Shown here: piece by piece, positions 9,089 to 18,329 of the stretch
Position numbering within the stretch: the stretch's first letter is position 1
Layout: each line of letters begins with the position of its first letter
Source: Planctomycetota bacterium
GTDB taxonomy: Bacteria > Planctomycetota > J058 > JAJDCP01
Length of the DNA stretch: 64,000 nt
Direction of reading: 5' to 3'
NCBI GenBank assembly: GCA_029260765.1
Contig: JAJDCP010000078.1
Coordinates: forward strand, 1-64,000
Notes under the pieces: model-generated
Database searches by the model: none
The model's input: the letters and a program-made list of their open reading frames with translations, nothing else
What the model was told of the DNA's origin: nothing
Made by a program: the position numbers and the translations under genes

Positions 9089-9430
9089 TCACCTTGCGGC
9101 GACCGCCGACAACACCAGGCGGTCCTGGCGGTCGAACACCAGAACCAGCTCGAAATCGGCGCGTGTTTCGTCGACGAGCTTGAAGATGTTGAGGTAGTAC
9201 GTCAAGACGAAATCGCTGCGAACCAGCTCACGGAAACCGTAGTAGCAATAGAGCTGCTCGCCCACCGGACGCATCGTCTGCGGCGGCCCGATCTGGGCGA
9301 CCAGCTCGGCGAGGCTCGGGTGCAGCTCATGGCGTCGCCAGCTCTTGAGGCTGCGGTCTCCGGCGGTGTCGACCTGGTAGCTGCAGCCACAGGACAGAGC
9401 CAGAAGCATGCATCCGAGCGTCCCCTTCAT
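9089..9430 (-). CDS. Small lipoprotein, BamE/OmlA-like fold (second of pair)
   Basis: 113 aa. A short signal with candidate lipobox cysteines at 14 and 16 (MLLALSCGC) precedes a domain containing LAELVAQIGPPQTMRPVGEQL, the SmpA/OmlA/BamE hallmark (helix, then G-P-P turn, then strands YCYYGF and FELVLVFDRQDRLV). BamE-like proteins are outer-membrane assembly or envelope lipoproteins. The gene overlaps its upstream neighbour by ATGA at 9427-9430, so the two are coupled. The pair probably arose as tandem relatives. No specific function can be given. Confidence 0.75.
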   Translation of the reverse strand: MKGTLGCMLLALSCGCSYQVDTAGDRSLKSWRRHELHPSLAELVAQIGPPQTMRPVGEQLYCYYGFRELVRSDFVLTYYLNIFKLVDETRADFELVLVFDRQDRLVLSAVAAR

Positions 9431-9858
9431 GGTTCGGGCTCAGGAACAGCATCGGTCTGCTTGCTGAAGGCCAGATAGGCGACGACGTCGTCGTCGTCAA
9501 AGATCACCATCAATCGGTCTGCCAGCCGCTCGCGGTTGAAGTAGGTGTAGAGCAGCGCTGCGCTGAAGAAGGTCTCCGAGTCTTCGCTGTACTCGTAGAT
9601 GTAGACGTTCTCGTCGTACAGCGGCAGGAACAGGCGCTCGTCGGGATCGAAGTCTGCTTCGAGCTCTTCACGCAGGCGCTTGAAGGAATTCGGGGGCCCG
9701 AAGAGTTCGAGCACTTCCTGCTTGGTCGTGGTGCCGACGACCACGCGGGCGACGTCTTCGACGGCGATGATGCGGCCGTCGCGCTGGGTGCCCATTACGC
9801 AACCCGTCACAGAAAGCAGACCCAGCATGAAGAAGAATCGTACCCGGTGTGCGCCCAC
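9427..9858 (-). CDS. Small lipoprotein, BamE/OmlA-like fold (first of pair)
   Basis: 143 aa from a GTG start at 9858, chosen because AAGGAG precedes it by five bases and because it gives a proper signal peptide (VGAHRVRFFFMLGLLSVTGC, lipobox Cys20). After it come TTTKQEVLELFGPPNSF, the BamE/SmpA pattern of a helix ending at Gly-Pro-Pro, and a two-strand continuation. The Asp/Glu-rich middle and the tyrosine-rich strand (ENVYIYEYSED) are unlike classical BamE. An internal ATG at 9828 is possible but lacks a basic n-region. Confidence 0.7.
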   Translation of the reverse strand: MGAHRVRFFFMLGLLSVTGCVMGTQRDGRIIAVEDVARVVVGTTTKQEVLELFGPPNSFKRLREELEADFDPDERLFLPLYDENVYIYEYSEDSETFFSAALLYTYFNRERLADRLMVIFDDDDVVAYLAFSKQTDAVPEPEP

Positions 9859-10187
9859 ATCCACTCCTTCGGCAGCAAGCGCACGAAGATACTGCACCCG
9901 ATCCGGCACAGCAAGGCTGGCGATGCTGCCGGCTCAGACAGCCGCGCCGACGCTGCCCACGTCCGCGCACACCTCGGCAGTCTCGGGCAGGGCCCGCTCT
10001 TTCTGCAAGCTTGCCAGTGCGCTACGGATGCGGGGCAGCACCGTCGAACCCGCGCTTGGAGGTTGCGATCGAGTTGGAGTGGACGCCCAAGAGGGCGGGT
10101 GGGGCTGATTCTTCCCCAGCGGCGTTTCGGGGATTCCCGACATCTCAGCCTGGCTCGGCTGCCAGGGCATTCCGGCTGCCGGCAGCT
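9859..10187. other. Intergenic region, 329 bp
   Basis: Between the end of the kinase-TPR gene (10188) and the GTG of the BamE-like gene (9858), both on the minus strand. It should hold the kinase terminator and the promoter of the lipoprotein pair. I see only weak GC-rich stems (for example around 10101-10135) without a T-tract and no convincing coding frame. Confidence 0.5.
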
Positions 10188-13100
10188 CTACTCGCTTCCG
10201 CGCACTCGCTCCAGAAACGCAAGTCCGCGCGCAGACTGCCAGAGCAGCTCGAGCTCTTCGCCTTCGAGCTGGCTGGCCTCCAATCCCCGCTCGAGGGCAA
10301 CTTCGAGCAAGGCGAGGGCCTGGTCGCGCGCGGTCTCGAGCTCGGGCCCTGGCCGCTCCCCCGCCATCCCGAGCGCTGCCCGGGCGGCGATCACGTAGGG
10401 GTCGGCGTGCTGCAGACCGAGTGCGATGGCCTGTTGCGCATCCTCGCGGGCCGCCGGGTAGTTCTTGAGCGCCAGCTGCCCAAAAGCACGGTAGTCGTAG
10501 ACCCAGGGCTCTTCAGGGTCCAACAATACAGCCCGCTCGAAGTCCTCCATCGCGGCCTCGACCAGGCCCAGACGCACCCGTGCCTCGCCTCGATAGAGGT
10601 GGGCATCCAGGTTCTTGCGCGCATCGATCGAGCTCGCCATCGCCCGGCTCAGGTCTTCGTCGACACGTTGCCAGAGCTCGAGGTTGTAGCAGGTGTAGCC
10701 GCGCAACAACAGCGCACGGGGCTCATCAGGGTCGAGCTCCAGAGACCGGTCATAGTCAGCCAGGGCGTCCGTGAACTGGTCCTGATAGAAGTGCAGGCTG
10801 CCGCGTTCGGTGTACGCCGGCCCATAGTCGGGGTTGGTCGCGATCAGCTTGGTCAAGATCTCTTCCGCCTCTACGAACTCGTCTATGGCAATCAAGATGC
10901 TCGCGCGGAAGAGCCGGTAGTTGCCTTCCTCGGGATCGAGCTCGTGGGCCAGCTCGATGGCGGCCAGCGCTTCCTGCCAACGCTCTTCGTGGGCGAAGGT
11001 CTTGCTGCGCAGTTGGTGGAGAACTGGTTGGCCGGGAAGTTGTTCGAGAGCGCGCTCGAGATCCTGACGGGCGGCCTGGGGATCTCCCGCATCCAGCCGG
11101 ATCATGCCACGGCGCGCGTAGACCCAGCCTTGCTCGGATCCCCTCTGCAGCAACTCGGTGCACGCCGCGAGTGCCTCGTCATAGCGCTCGAGCAACCACA
11201 AGACATCGACCCGCAGGGTGAGGACTTCAGTGTTGCCCGGATCCTGGACATCCGCCTGTTCCAATGCCTCCAGAGCGAGCAGTGGTTGTTGCGAGGCGAG
11301 CTGCAACTCGGCAGCACCGATCAACGCCGTGAGCTCGAAACCGGGCAGGCCCGCGAGCGTCTCGTAGGAGGCCTGGGCCTCGCCCAGATCGCCTTCGTTC
11401 AGATGCAGGGTCGCCCAGGTCGTGTGGACGAAAGCGTCCGTTGGGTCGAGGCGCTCAGCGACCTCGAGGTCGAGGCGTGCGCGAGCCAACTCGCCGCGCT
11501 CGATCAACGTGCGGGCCCTGAGCGCCCGCCATTTCGCGGCCTGGGGCTGACGCCGCACAGCCTGGTCGAGGTCTGCAAAGGCGCCTTCCCAATCCTTGAG
11601 GGCGATGCGCGAGCCACCGCGGTATCCGTAGGCCTCCGCCAGCTCGGGGTCCAGGCTCAACGCGCTGGTGAAGTCCTGCTGGGCTTTGACAGGCCTGCCA
11701 TGGCCGCGGTACGACAGGCCCCTCTGCAGGTAGCACTCCGCATCGTTGGGGTCGAGAGCGATGGCCTTGCTGAAGCATAGAATGGCGTGCTCTCGCTGCC
11801 CTAGTCGCTCATAGGCGATGCCTCGGTAGAGGAAGTTGGTCGTCGATTGCGTGTCGTGGGGCAGAGCCCGGTCGAGGTCGGCCAGGGCCTCTTCAAGGTT
11901 GTCCAGCTCAAGCTGGCTGCGGGCACGAGCGATCAGTGCCATGGCGAGTTCGGGGAATCCGAGCGCGAGCGCACGGTCGATGCTGGCGATGGCACTCTGG
12001 TGCTCGCCCCGGTGGAAGCACGCGGAAGCGCGGTAGAAATGTGCCCAGGGATCGTCTGGCTGCAGCGCGATCGAGCGGTCCAAGGATCGCAGTGCCAGCT
12101 CGTGAGCTCTCTTGATCAGGAACAGATGACCGACCCGCAGGTGCTCTGCCGCGGAGGCCTCCGGAGGCAGCGTGGGCGTCGGTACACGTGCGAAGGCATC
12201 GAGGACCGAGCGCCAGGCCTTGACGGCGACGGTGCCTTCCCGTTTCTTGTGAGGCATCAGGTCGTTGACTGCCGGCTGCCGGGTGTTGCACAGGCTGCGC
12301 GCGCACACGCTGGCGAGCTGCAGGTCGGCGACGCTCTGGAGGAAAGCTGTCAGCGCGGGCACGGCCTGGTCGGGAAGCTGGATGTAACCCAGAACCTCCA
12401 GCACCAGCGTGATCTCCTCGCGCTCCGCTTGTGTCCAGCGGGAGATGTCCCCGCGTTGTCGGGCGAAGGCCGTGTAGGGGGCGAGAGCCTCCGCCAGCTC
12501 ACGGGCGATGCGCGGATGCTGGAAGGAGCTCAGCAGGATGGTGTACTCGTCCAGATTGTAGGCCGCCGGCGGTCGGTCGCTCCGCTGCCGGCCGGCACGG
12601 ATGTCGGCGAGCGCTGCGCGGGTCTGCTCGAGTTGCCAGTTCACGCGCGCTTCGCGGGCGGACTGCAGCTGCTCGAGTTGTGCAGAGAGCTGCTCTGTGG
12701 CCAGGTCCGCTTGGTTGATGAGGATCTCGGCCAGGTCGAAAGAGTCGTTGAGCAGCGCGAGCTGGAAGGCCGTTGCTCGATAGTCCGCAGCGCGCGTCGC
12801 CAGGCTCTCCTTCTGCTCCGGAGGGAGGATCTGGTGGGCTTCCCCGTGGACCGGCTCTTCGTCCCAACTCAGCACCCGCTCGAAGTCTGCGATCATGTGC
12901 AGCAGTTCCTTCAAAGCCTTGCCATTGGCCTGCCGTTCCCCGATCGACAGCTCGCGCCGGGCTTCGGGGTCGGCCTGGCCTGCGTGCAGGTTGATCAATG
13001 CGCGAACCTGCGCGGTCAGCTCTGTTTCGTGCTCCACGGTCCAGGCGGCCAGCCGCTCGTCGACGCGCGCGCGGCGCGCCTCCACAGCTTTCCGCACACC

Positions 13101-14516
13101 GCGCCGGCCACTCTCCCAGAAGCCCAGTCCCAGCAGGACCACGAGCACAGCCAGGCCCAGCACGCTGCGTTTCAGGCTCTTCCTCAGACGGCGATCGCGG
13201 GCACGCTTGGCTCGGAACTGGCCCACTCGGGCTTCGAGCCGTGCGAGGGTGACCTTGTGTGCGTCCGCCGACGCCCGGCTCGACTCCATCTGCAGCTTGT
13301 GCAGCTTGCTGAGCTGCGCCTCAGCCAGGCCGAGGTCGCCATGGTCCAGGGCGCAGCCGGCGTAGGCCAGATGGGTCTGGAAGGCTCCCCGCAAGACGTC
13401 GGGGTGCTCGGCCAGCACCCGGGCGTTCTCGAAGCCGTGCAGCGTCTGGGCGAAACCGTCATAGAGACGGTTGAGCGACTCGCGGCTACGCTCTGCCTCC
13501 TCGGCCTGCTGCTTGAGCTGACGCAGGCTACGCCAGGCCTTGTTGGCGAGCTGCAGGCTCTCGCGCCGTTTGAGGTAGTTCTGCAAGGCTTGCTGGAAGT
13601 CGAGCACCGATGGCCAACGGTCACCAGGGTCCAGGGCGAGAGCCTTCATACACAGCTGCCTGAGCTCATCGGGGATGGAGGGATCGAGGGGTTCGATCTC
13701 GCCTCCCACTGCCTGCAGCAGCACCTCCAACACCGTCGCACCCCGATGCGGAGGCCGTCCGGTCAGAATGTGGTAGAGCATTCCGCCGAGCAGGTAGATG
13801 TCTGTCCAGGGCCCGAGGTCCGAGCCACGCCCTTCGGCGAGCTCAGCGGGCATGTAGGCCGGCGTTCCGCAGGGGGCCCTGATGGTGTTCTTGTGCCGGA
13901 TCAGTGAGCCGTCCTGGGGCGGCTCGAGACTGACGGCCAGGCCCCAGTCCATCACCAGGACCTCGCCGAAGGGGCCGAGCATCACGTTGCCCGGCTTGAG
14001 GTCGTTGTGCACAATCCCGTGGCTGTGGGCGAACGCGACGGCGTTGCAGATCTGGTTGAGGATCTCCAGTTGGGCGACCAGCGCGTCGGGCCGTTGCTCG
14101 AGGTCTTCTTTCCAGTTCTTGCCCCGCACCAGTTTGAGGACCAGCGAGTTTTCGGCGTCAGGGGTGCTGTGCAGATCGTAGACAGGCACGATGTTGGGGT
14201 GTTCCAGACTTCCCGTAACCTGGGCCTCGGCCAGGAAGGAAGCGACCACGTGGGGGTCTTTTGCGTGCCGGCCCGGAAGCAGGGTCTTGACCGCCACGTT
14301 GCGCTGCAAACTGGCCTGGAGGGCCTCGCAGACCACGCCCACGCCCCCCCGTCCGATCTCACGTCCCCGTACGTAGGCGGTCTCTGGGATCGCCGGCATG
14401 AGAGGCTGCTCTGCGCCCGGGGGCAACTTATAGGTCGCCTCGGTGATCAGGGCCAGATCGGAGAGATTCTCCCCCCGCATCTCGAGCCACAGCGTCGAGA
14501 GTTGCTGCGCATCCAT
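10188..14516 (-). CDS. Transmembrane Ser/Thr protein kinase fused to a long TPR array
   Basis: 1442 aa. Residues about 50-315 are a Hanks-type kinase: glycine loop GREIGRGGVGVV (51-62), catalytic Lys77 in VAVK, catalytic loop HNDLKPGN (170-177), metal site DWG (190-192), activation-segment GTPAYMPAE. The usual HRD arginine is Asn171, so this is a non-RD kinase; DWG instead of DFG is common in planctomycete kinases. A juxtamembrane coiled region leads to one transmembrane helix (SVLGLAVLVVLLGLGFW). After a helical stretch come at least 12 TPR units to the C-terminus (for example AIALDPNDAECYLQRGLSYR). The start has GGAGGAGATGCC upstream. By topology the TPRs would be extracytoplasmic and could sense protein partners; substrate unknown. 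Confidence 0.93.
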   Translation of the reverse strand: MDAQQLSTLWLEMRGENLSDLALITEATYKLPPGAEQPLMPAIPETAYVRGREIGRGGVGVVCEALQASLQRNVAVKTLLPGRHAKDPHVVASFLAEAQVTGSLEHPNIVPVYDLHSTPDAENSLVLKLVRGKNWKEDLEQRPDALVAQLEILNQICNAVAFAHSHGIVHNDLKPGNVMLGPFGEVLVMDWGLAVSLEPPQDGSLIRHKNTIRAPCGTPAYMPAELAEGRGSDLGPWTDIYLLGGMLYHILTGRPPHRGATVLEVLLQAVGGEIEPLDPSIPDELRQLCMKALALDPGDRWPSVLDFQQALQNYLKRRESLQLANKAWRSLRQLKQQAEEAERSRESLNRLYDGFAQTLHGFENARVLAEHPDVLRGAFQTHLAYAGCALDHGDLGLAEAQLSKLHKLQMESSRASADAHKVTLARLEARVGQFRAKRARDRRLRKSLKRSVLGLAVLVVLLGLGFWESGRRGVRKAVEARRARVDERLAAWTVEHETELTAQVRALINLHAGQADPEARRELSIGERQANGKALKELLHMIADFERVLSWDEEPVHGEAHQILPPEQKESLATRAADYRATAFQLALLNDSFDLAEILINQADLATEQLSAQLEQLQSAREARVNWQLEQTRAALADIRAGRQRSDRPPAAYNLDEYTILLSSFQHPRIARELAEALAPYTAFARQRGDISRWTQAEREEITLVLEVLGYIQLPDQAVPALTAFLQSVADLQLASVCARSLCNTRQPAVNDLMPHKKREGTVAVKAWRSVLDAFARVPTPTLPPEASAAEHLRVGHLFLIKRAHELALRSLDRSIALQPDDPWAHFYRASACFHRGEHQSAIASIDRALALGFPELAMALIARARSQLELDNLEEALADLDRALPHDTQSTTNFLYRGIAYERLGQREHAILCFSKAIALDPNDAECYLQRGLSYRGHGRPVKAQQDFTSALSLDPELAEAYGYRGGSRIALKDWEGAFADLDQAVRRQPQAAKWRALRARTLIERGELARARLDLEVAERLDPTDAFVHTTWATLHLNEGDLGEAQASYETLAGLPGFELTALIGAAELQLASQQPLLALEALEQADVQDPGNTEVLTLRVDVLWLLERYDEALAACTELLQRGSEQGWVYARRGMIRLDAGDPQAARQDLERALEQLPGQPVLHQLRSKTFAHEERWQEALAAIELAHELDPEEGNYRLFRASILIAIDEFVEAEEILTKLIATNPDYGPAYTERGSLHFYQDQFTDALADYDRSLELDPDEPRALLLRGYTCYNLELWQRVDEDLSRAMASSIDARKNLDAHLYRGEARVRLGLVEAAMEDFERAVLLDPEEPWVYDYRAFGQLALKNYPAAREDAQQAIALGLQHADPYVIAARAALGMAGERPGPELETARDQALALLEVALERGLEASQLEGEELELLWQSARGLAFLERVRGSE

Positions 14517-14558
14517 GGCATCTCCTCCGGCGTGTGAGCTGCTTTGCGGGGACGTCCC

Positions 14559-14849
14559 TCAGCCAGCCAGCAGCTCTTGCACCTCAAACCAGCGCTGGGC
14601 GGGGATCTGGCCCGTCACGAAACGGCTGGCCGCCTCTGAGCCTTCCTCCGCCTGCTCGGCGGGAACTTCTACGAACACCCCGCGCAGTTTGACTTGCTGG
14701 TCCTGGCGGGCCTCCAGCTCGTCTTCCAGACCGCGCAGCTCGAAGCTGTTGTCTTCAGCCTCTAGACGCCAGGGACTGCGGTAGCCCACCGTGTGCACGC
14801 GCTTGACGATGCCTTGGATCTGTTGTGTTTCCATGTCTTCGAGCTCCAT
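14559..14849 (-). CDS. Small conserved-looking protein of unknown function
   Basis: 96 aa, acidic, no signal peptide or membrane segment. Alternating beta-like segments (IQGIVKRVHTVGY, WRLEAEDNSFELRG, VKLRGVFVEV) suggest a small beta barrel of OB or SH3 type, but no family is recognised. An internal ATG at 14834 preceded by GGAG is an alternative start. The gene is upstream of the kinase-TPR gene on the same strand with 42 bp between them, so they may share a transcript. Codon use is like its neighbours. Confidence 0.6.
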   Translation of the reverse strand: MELEDMETQQIQGIVKRVHTVGYRSPWRLEAEDNSFELRGLEDELEARQDQQVKLRGVFVEVPAEQAEEGSEAASRFVTGQIPAQRWFEVQELLAG

Positions 14850-14897
14850 CCGTCTGCATGCTGGAGCCCCGGGGATGGGGGCTCCCTGGTATCTAGC

Positions 14898-15899
14898 CTA
14901 CACCTTCAATACCAACTTTCCTTGCTTCGCGCCGCTGAACAAAAGCAACAGGGTCTGGGGGAAGGTCTCGAATCCCTCGACGATGTGTTCCTTGCTCTTC
15001 AGCTGGCCCGCAGCGATCCAGCCGGCCATCTCCCGCGCCGCCTCGCCGTAGCGCTTCGCGTTGTCGAAGACCACGATGCCCTCCATGCGTGCGCGGTTGA
15101 CCAGCAACGACAGGTAGTTCTTGGGTCCCTGGATCGGTCCAGTCGCGTTGTATTGCGAGATGGCGCCACAGATCACGATCCGCGCATGCATATTGAGCCG
15201 CGCCAGGGCAGCATCGAGGATCTCGCCGCCTACGTTGTCGAAGTACACATCGATGCGCTCCGGACAGAGGCGTTTCAACGCCTCGTGCAGGTTGTCGGAC
15301 TTGTAGTCTACCGCTCCATCGAACCCGAGCTCCTCGGTCAGATAGCGGCACTTTTCGGGGCCGCCGGCGATGCCGATGACACGGCAGCCTTGAATCTTGG
15401 CGATCTGTCCGACGACCGATCCGACCGCTCCGGCGGCGCCCGACACGACGACGGTCTCGCCCGGTTTGGGTTGGCCTGTTTCGAGCAGGCCGAAATAGGC
15501 GGTCATGCCCGGCATGCCCAGAGTCCCCAGATAGCGGGGCAGAGGAGCGAGGCGTGGGTCGACCTTGTGCAGGCCCTTGCCGTCGGAGATCGCCCAGGTC
15601 TGCACGCCGAGCGCTCCGCTCACGCTGTCGCCTACGGAGAAGTCGGGGTGCTGGCTCTCGACGACCTCACCGACGGCGCCGGCGCGCATCACCTCGCCCA
15701 GCTGGACAGGAGGAATGTACGAGCGTCCCTCTTTCATCCAGCCGCGCATGGCCGGATCGAGGGAGATGTACGCGGTCTTGATCAAGACCTGGCCGGGTCC
15801 TGCCGGGGATACCGGTTCCTCGCGGTATTCCCAGTCTTCGTCTTTGGGAAGTCCCTGGGGGCGTGCGCGTAGACGAAATTGCCGATTGACCCGATCCAT
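14898..15899 (-). CDS. NADPH-dependent medium-chain reductase, CurA/prostaglandin reductase family
   Basis: Zinc-free MDR-family oxidoreductase of 333 aa that reduces carbon-carbon double bonds of enones (curcumin, 15-oxo-prostaglandin type). Evidence: N-terminal VNRQFRLRARPQGLP typical of CurA, substrate loop SLDPAMRGWM, Rossmann motif VSGAAGAVGSVVGQIAK, NADP-binding GGPEKCRYL, and YFDNVGGEILDAALARL. The start at 15899 has AGGTGG five bases upstream; a GTG at 15908 is possible. Physiological substrate is not inferable from context. Confidence 0.93.
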   Translation of the reverse strand: MDRVNRQFRLRARPQGLPKDEDWEYREEPVSPAGPGQVLIKTAYISLDPAMRGWMKEGRSYIPPVQLGEVMRAGAVGEVVESQHPDFSVGDSVSGALGVQTWAISDGKGLHKVDPRLAPLPRYLGTLGMPGMTAYFGLLETGQPKPGETVVVSGAAGAVGSVVGQIAKIQGCRVIGIAGGPEKCRYLTEELGFDGAVDYKSDNLHEALKRLCPERIDVYFDNVGGEILDAALARLNMHARIVICGAISQYNATGPIQGPKNYLSLLVNRARMEGIVVFDNAKRYGEAAREMAGWIAAGQLKSKEHIVEGFETFPQTLLLLFSGAKQGKLVLKV

Positions 15900-16134
15900 G
15901 CTGTCCACCTTTGCATTGTTGGCTGCTGCGGAGGATCATATCCGATCGTGGGTCCATCCTGTCATCCCCTGCGCTTTGGAGACCGGCATCAAGCCCTCAC
16001 CCGGAGCAACTGTGCGCAGGTCGCCCGCAGGGCCTCCGGGGCCTCCAGCCTGGCCCAGTGCTGCAACAGCCGGCCAGCTTCTGCAGGCAGAGGAATCGGG
16101 CAGCTCGCGGAGGGGCGACACCACCACTGCTGGA

Positions 16135-16620
16135 ATGGAGCTGCCGCAAGATGCGTTGACAGAGAGCCCCCGCATCGCCGGGCGTGTGCTCGACCCGTGG
16201 GGAGCGCCGGTGGAGGAGGCCACGGTCTGCTTATACGTCGCCGGGTCAGGCCTCAGCGGCCTGTCGCAGCGCACGGGTCCCATCGGCAGCTTCGCCTTCG
16301 CAGAGCCCACCCCCCAAGCCTACGTTCTCTGCGCCTCGAAGAACGGCTTCCAGGATACGCGACCACTGCGAGTCAAGCTGAAAGAGGGCGAACAGCGCGG
16401 CGACCTGGTGCTGATGTTGCGCAAGGGGCTCTGCCTGCAGGGCAAAGTCCTCGATGTCGATGGCCGGCCTGTCGCGGGCGCACAGGTCGGGGTCGACATC
16501 GTCGCCTGCCGTGGACAGGGTCTCGAGATCCGCGGCGTGCTCAAGCTTGGCAACACGGCGCAGCTTGCGGTGGGATGGCCGAAGGGTCTCAGCGCTCGCG
16601 CAGGCGCAGCTCGTTCCTAA
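16135..16620 (+). pseudogene. Fragment of a protein with a carboxypeptidase-regulatory-like domain
   Basis: The open frame encodes one beta-sandwich CarboxypepD_reg-like unit (IAGRVLDPWGAPVEEATVCL...GSFAFAEP...YVLCASKNGF) and the start of a second (LQGKVLDVDGRPVAGAQVGV), then loses similarity and stops. The same frame stays open upstream from about 15900 with a Pro/Ala/Ser-rich linker, but no good start with a ribosome site exists. In large secreted proteins of this class such domains occur in series, so this looks like a truncated or decaying gene. It could instead be a small secreted protein with an undetected start. Confidence 0.4.
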
Positions 16621-16770
16621 AGCCCCCCCCCCGCTGCGACAGCCCGCGACACGCCGCAACGAGCTGCGACAGCCGGCAACCACCTGCTACACGCTACGAC
16701 GACTTGCGACTCCAGGACGAGCTTTCAGCCCCTATGCTTCGGACGTGGGGTTGTGTCCAGGAGGAATGCG

Positions 16771-18060
16771 ATGAAAACCCTGATCGTCTGGTCCCTGCTG
16801 GTGGCAGGCGCCTGCGCCCAGCAAGCGTGGCAGGATCCCGAGCTGCAGGCCCGCTACGAGCGCGCACGCAGCGACTTCCGCGCCGGCGACTACGAGGCCG
16901 CCCGTCCCGCCCTGCGCGCTCTCAGCCGCAGTTTTCCCGAACGCCTCGATCTCTACTACGACTGGGCACGCTGCCTGGTCGAGCTGGGCAGTCATGAAGA
17001 GGCCCGCGTCGCCTGGGAGGAGCTGCTCGTCAGCAACCCCGACCACGGCCTGGCGCAGATCCAGCTCGCGCAGTTGTTGATGCACTCTTCCAGCGCCCCT
17101 GAGGAAGATGTCGCGCGTGCCCGCCATTGCCTGTGGATCGCGGCCCAGTTCGGCTACGACGCGCTGGGCGTGCTCGAGAGCCGTGATGAGTTCGTGTCTC
17201 TACGCAGTGACGTGGGGTTCATCCTCGAGTTGATCTCCGCGCCTGCGCAGCGCAACGCAGGCATCGACACGAAACCCCGGCACGATCCCTTCACGGAGCT
17301 GTTGGTGCCCGCCGACGCCCCGATACAGGTCGCCCAACCGCCCGCGCCTGAGCCGCCCCCGGTAGATCCCGGCGTCGAGCAGCGCCGTCTGCTCGAGCGC
17401 CTCGAAGCGCTGTTCGCTCAGCTGGACGCGGCCCTGCTCGAAGAGCGGCCCGAGCTGGCGTTGGAGATCTTCGACACGGTCGAAGAAGCGCTGGCGGGCC
17501 TGCAGAGCGTCGCCAACGGCGAGCTGCGCGACCGGATCCACGCGCTGCTCGATCGTTATGATCGTCTCGCGGTCGCGGTCGCAGAGCTGCGTGTGCGGCG
17601 CCTGGACAGCCTGCTCACAGAGCAACTTGCCGAGCTCGAGCGTGCCGTGCGGGTACCAGACCTGGTGGCCGCCCGTGCAGCGCAGAGCGAGCTCAAGCGG
17701 GTGCTGCTGGATGTCGATCCAGCCGATGCGATGCTGGCGCGCGTGGTCCAGCTTCGGGATCCTGAGCTGGCGCGGGCTCGAGAGCTGGTCTCGGAGTTGG
17801 CTGAGATCTTCTCCTTTGTCTTGGACCTGAGCGGCATTGTCGTGGGCAAGGATGGCGAGCGCTCGGTGGCGCAGGCCATCGTCAACCGGAGCATCCATGC
17901 GCGGGACGACACGGTGATCGGTCCTGACGGCATACCGATCGTGGGTCTGCAGATCGCCCGCATCGACAACCGCGCGGTGCGATTTGCCTTCCACAGGCTG
18001 GAGTTCAGCCTCTACCTGGGCCTGGATCGCCAGATCCGGAGCATCGGGGTGCTGAACTGA
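16771..18060 (+). CDS. Secreted TPR-like protein of unknown function
   Basis: 429 aa. N-terminal Sec signal (MKTLIVWSLLVAGACAQ, cleavage probably after Ala-Cys-Ala). Residues about 25-120 form TPR-like helical pairs (RARSDFRAGDYEAARPALRAL, YDWARCLVELGSHEEARVAWEELL). Then a Pro-rich linker and a long alpha-helical, probably coiled, middle; the C-terminal 90 residues are beta-rich (VVGKDGERSVAQAIVNR, GIPIVGLQIARI). AGGAGG lies just before the ATG at 16771. Probably periplasmic. No catalytic motif is evident. Confidence 0.75.
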   Translation: MKTLIVWSLLVAGACAQQAWQDPELQARYERARSDFRAGDYEAARPALRALSRSFPERLDLYYDWARCLVELGSHEEARVAWEELLVSNPDHGLAQIQLAQLLMHSSSAPEEDVARARHCLWIAAQFGYDALGVLESRDEFVSLRSDVGFILELISAPAQRNAGIDTKPRHDPFTELLVPADAPIQVAQPPAPEPPPVDPGVEQRRLLERLEALFAQLDAALLEERPELALEIFDTVEEALAGLQSVANGELRDRIHALLDRYDRLAVAVAELRVRRLDSLLTEQLAELERAVRVPDLVAARAAQSELKRVLLDVDPADAMLARVVQLRDPELARARELVSELAEIFSFVLDLSGIVVGKDGERSVAQAIVNRSIHARDDTVIGPDGIPIVGLQIARIDNRAVRFAFHRLEFSLYLGLDRQIRSIGVLN

Positions 18061-18329
18061 AGGGCCTGGCGTCGGACGTCGGCCCGCCGACGCGCCGTGG
18101 TTGAGAGCATACCCGCAGTCACGGAAAGGCTGAGGTCCACGCATGAAATATGTATTCTGGTATATAGAGTCTGTGGCTTGCGAGCAGTCTACCTTCCGCC
18201 GTGCTTGCTTAGTGGCACGGCGAAGGTCGCGACGGCGCGGAAGCTACCCAAACCGCGAGCGACGATGCAAAGACCTCCTGGCAGCCCGTCCCGAGCTTCA
18301 AGTTGGGCCACCGTATGGTTGGGTCGACC

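Noticed and set aside
9849..13907. Long plus-strand open frames (643 and 686 codons) opposite the kinase-TPR gene
   Set aside because: Antisense to an obvious kinase with intact motifs; their translations are Leu/Gly/Arg-rich without motifs, as expected from high-GC codon bias.
16621..16720. Tandem repeat of CTGCGACAGCC-like units
   Set aside because: Spacing and sequence are too irregular to call an array; treated as low-complexity intergenic DNA.
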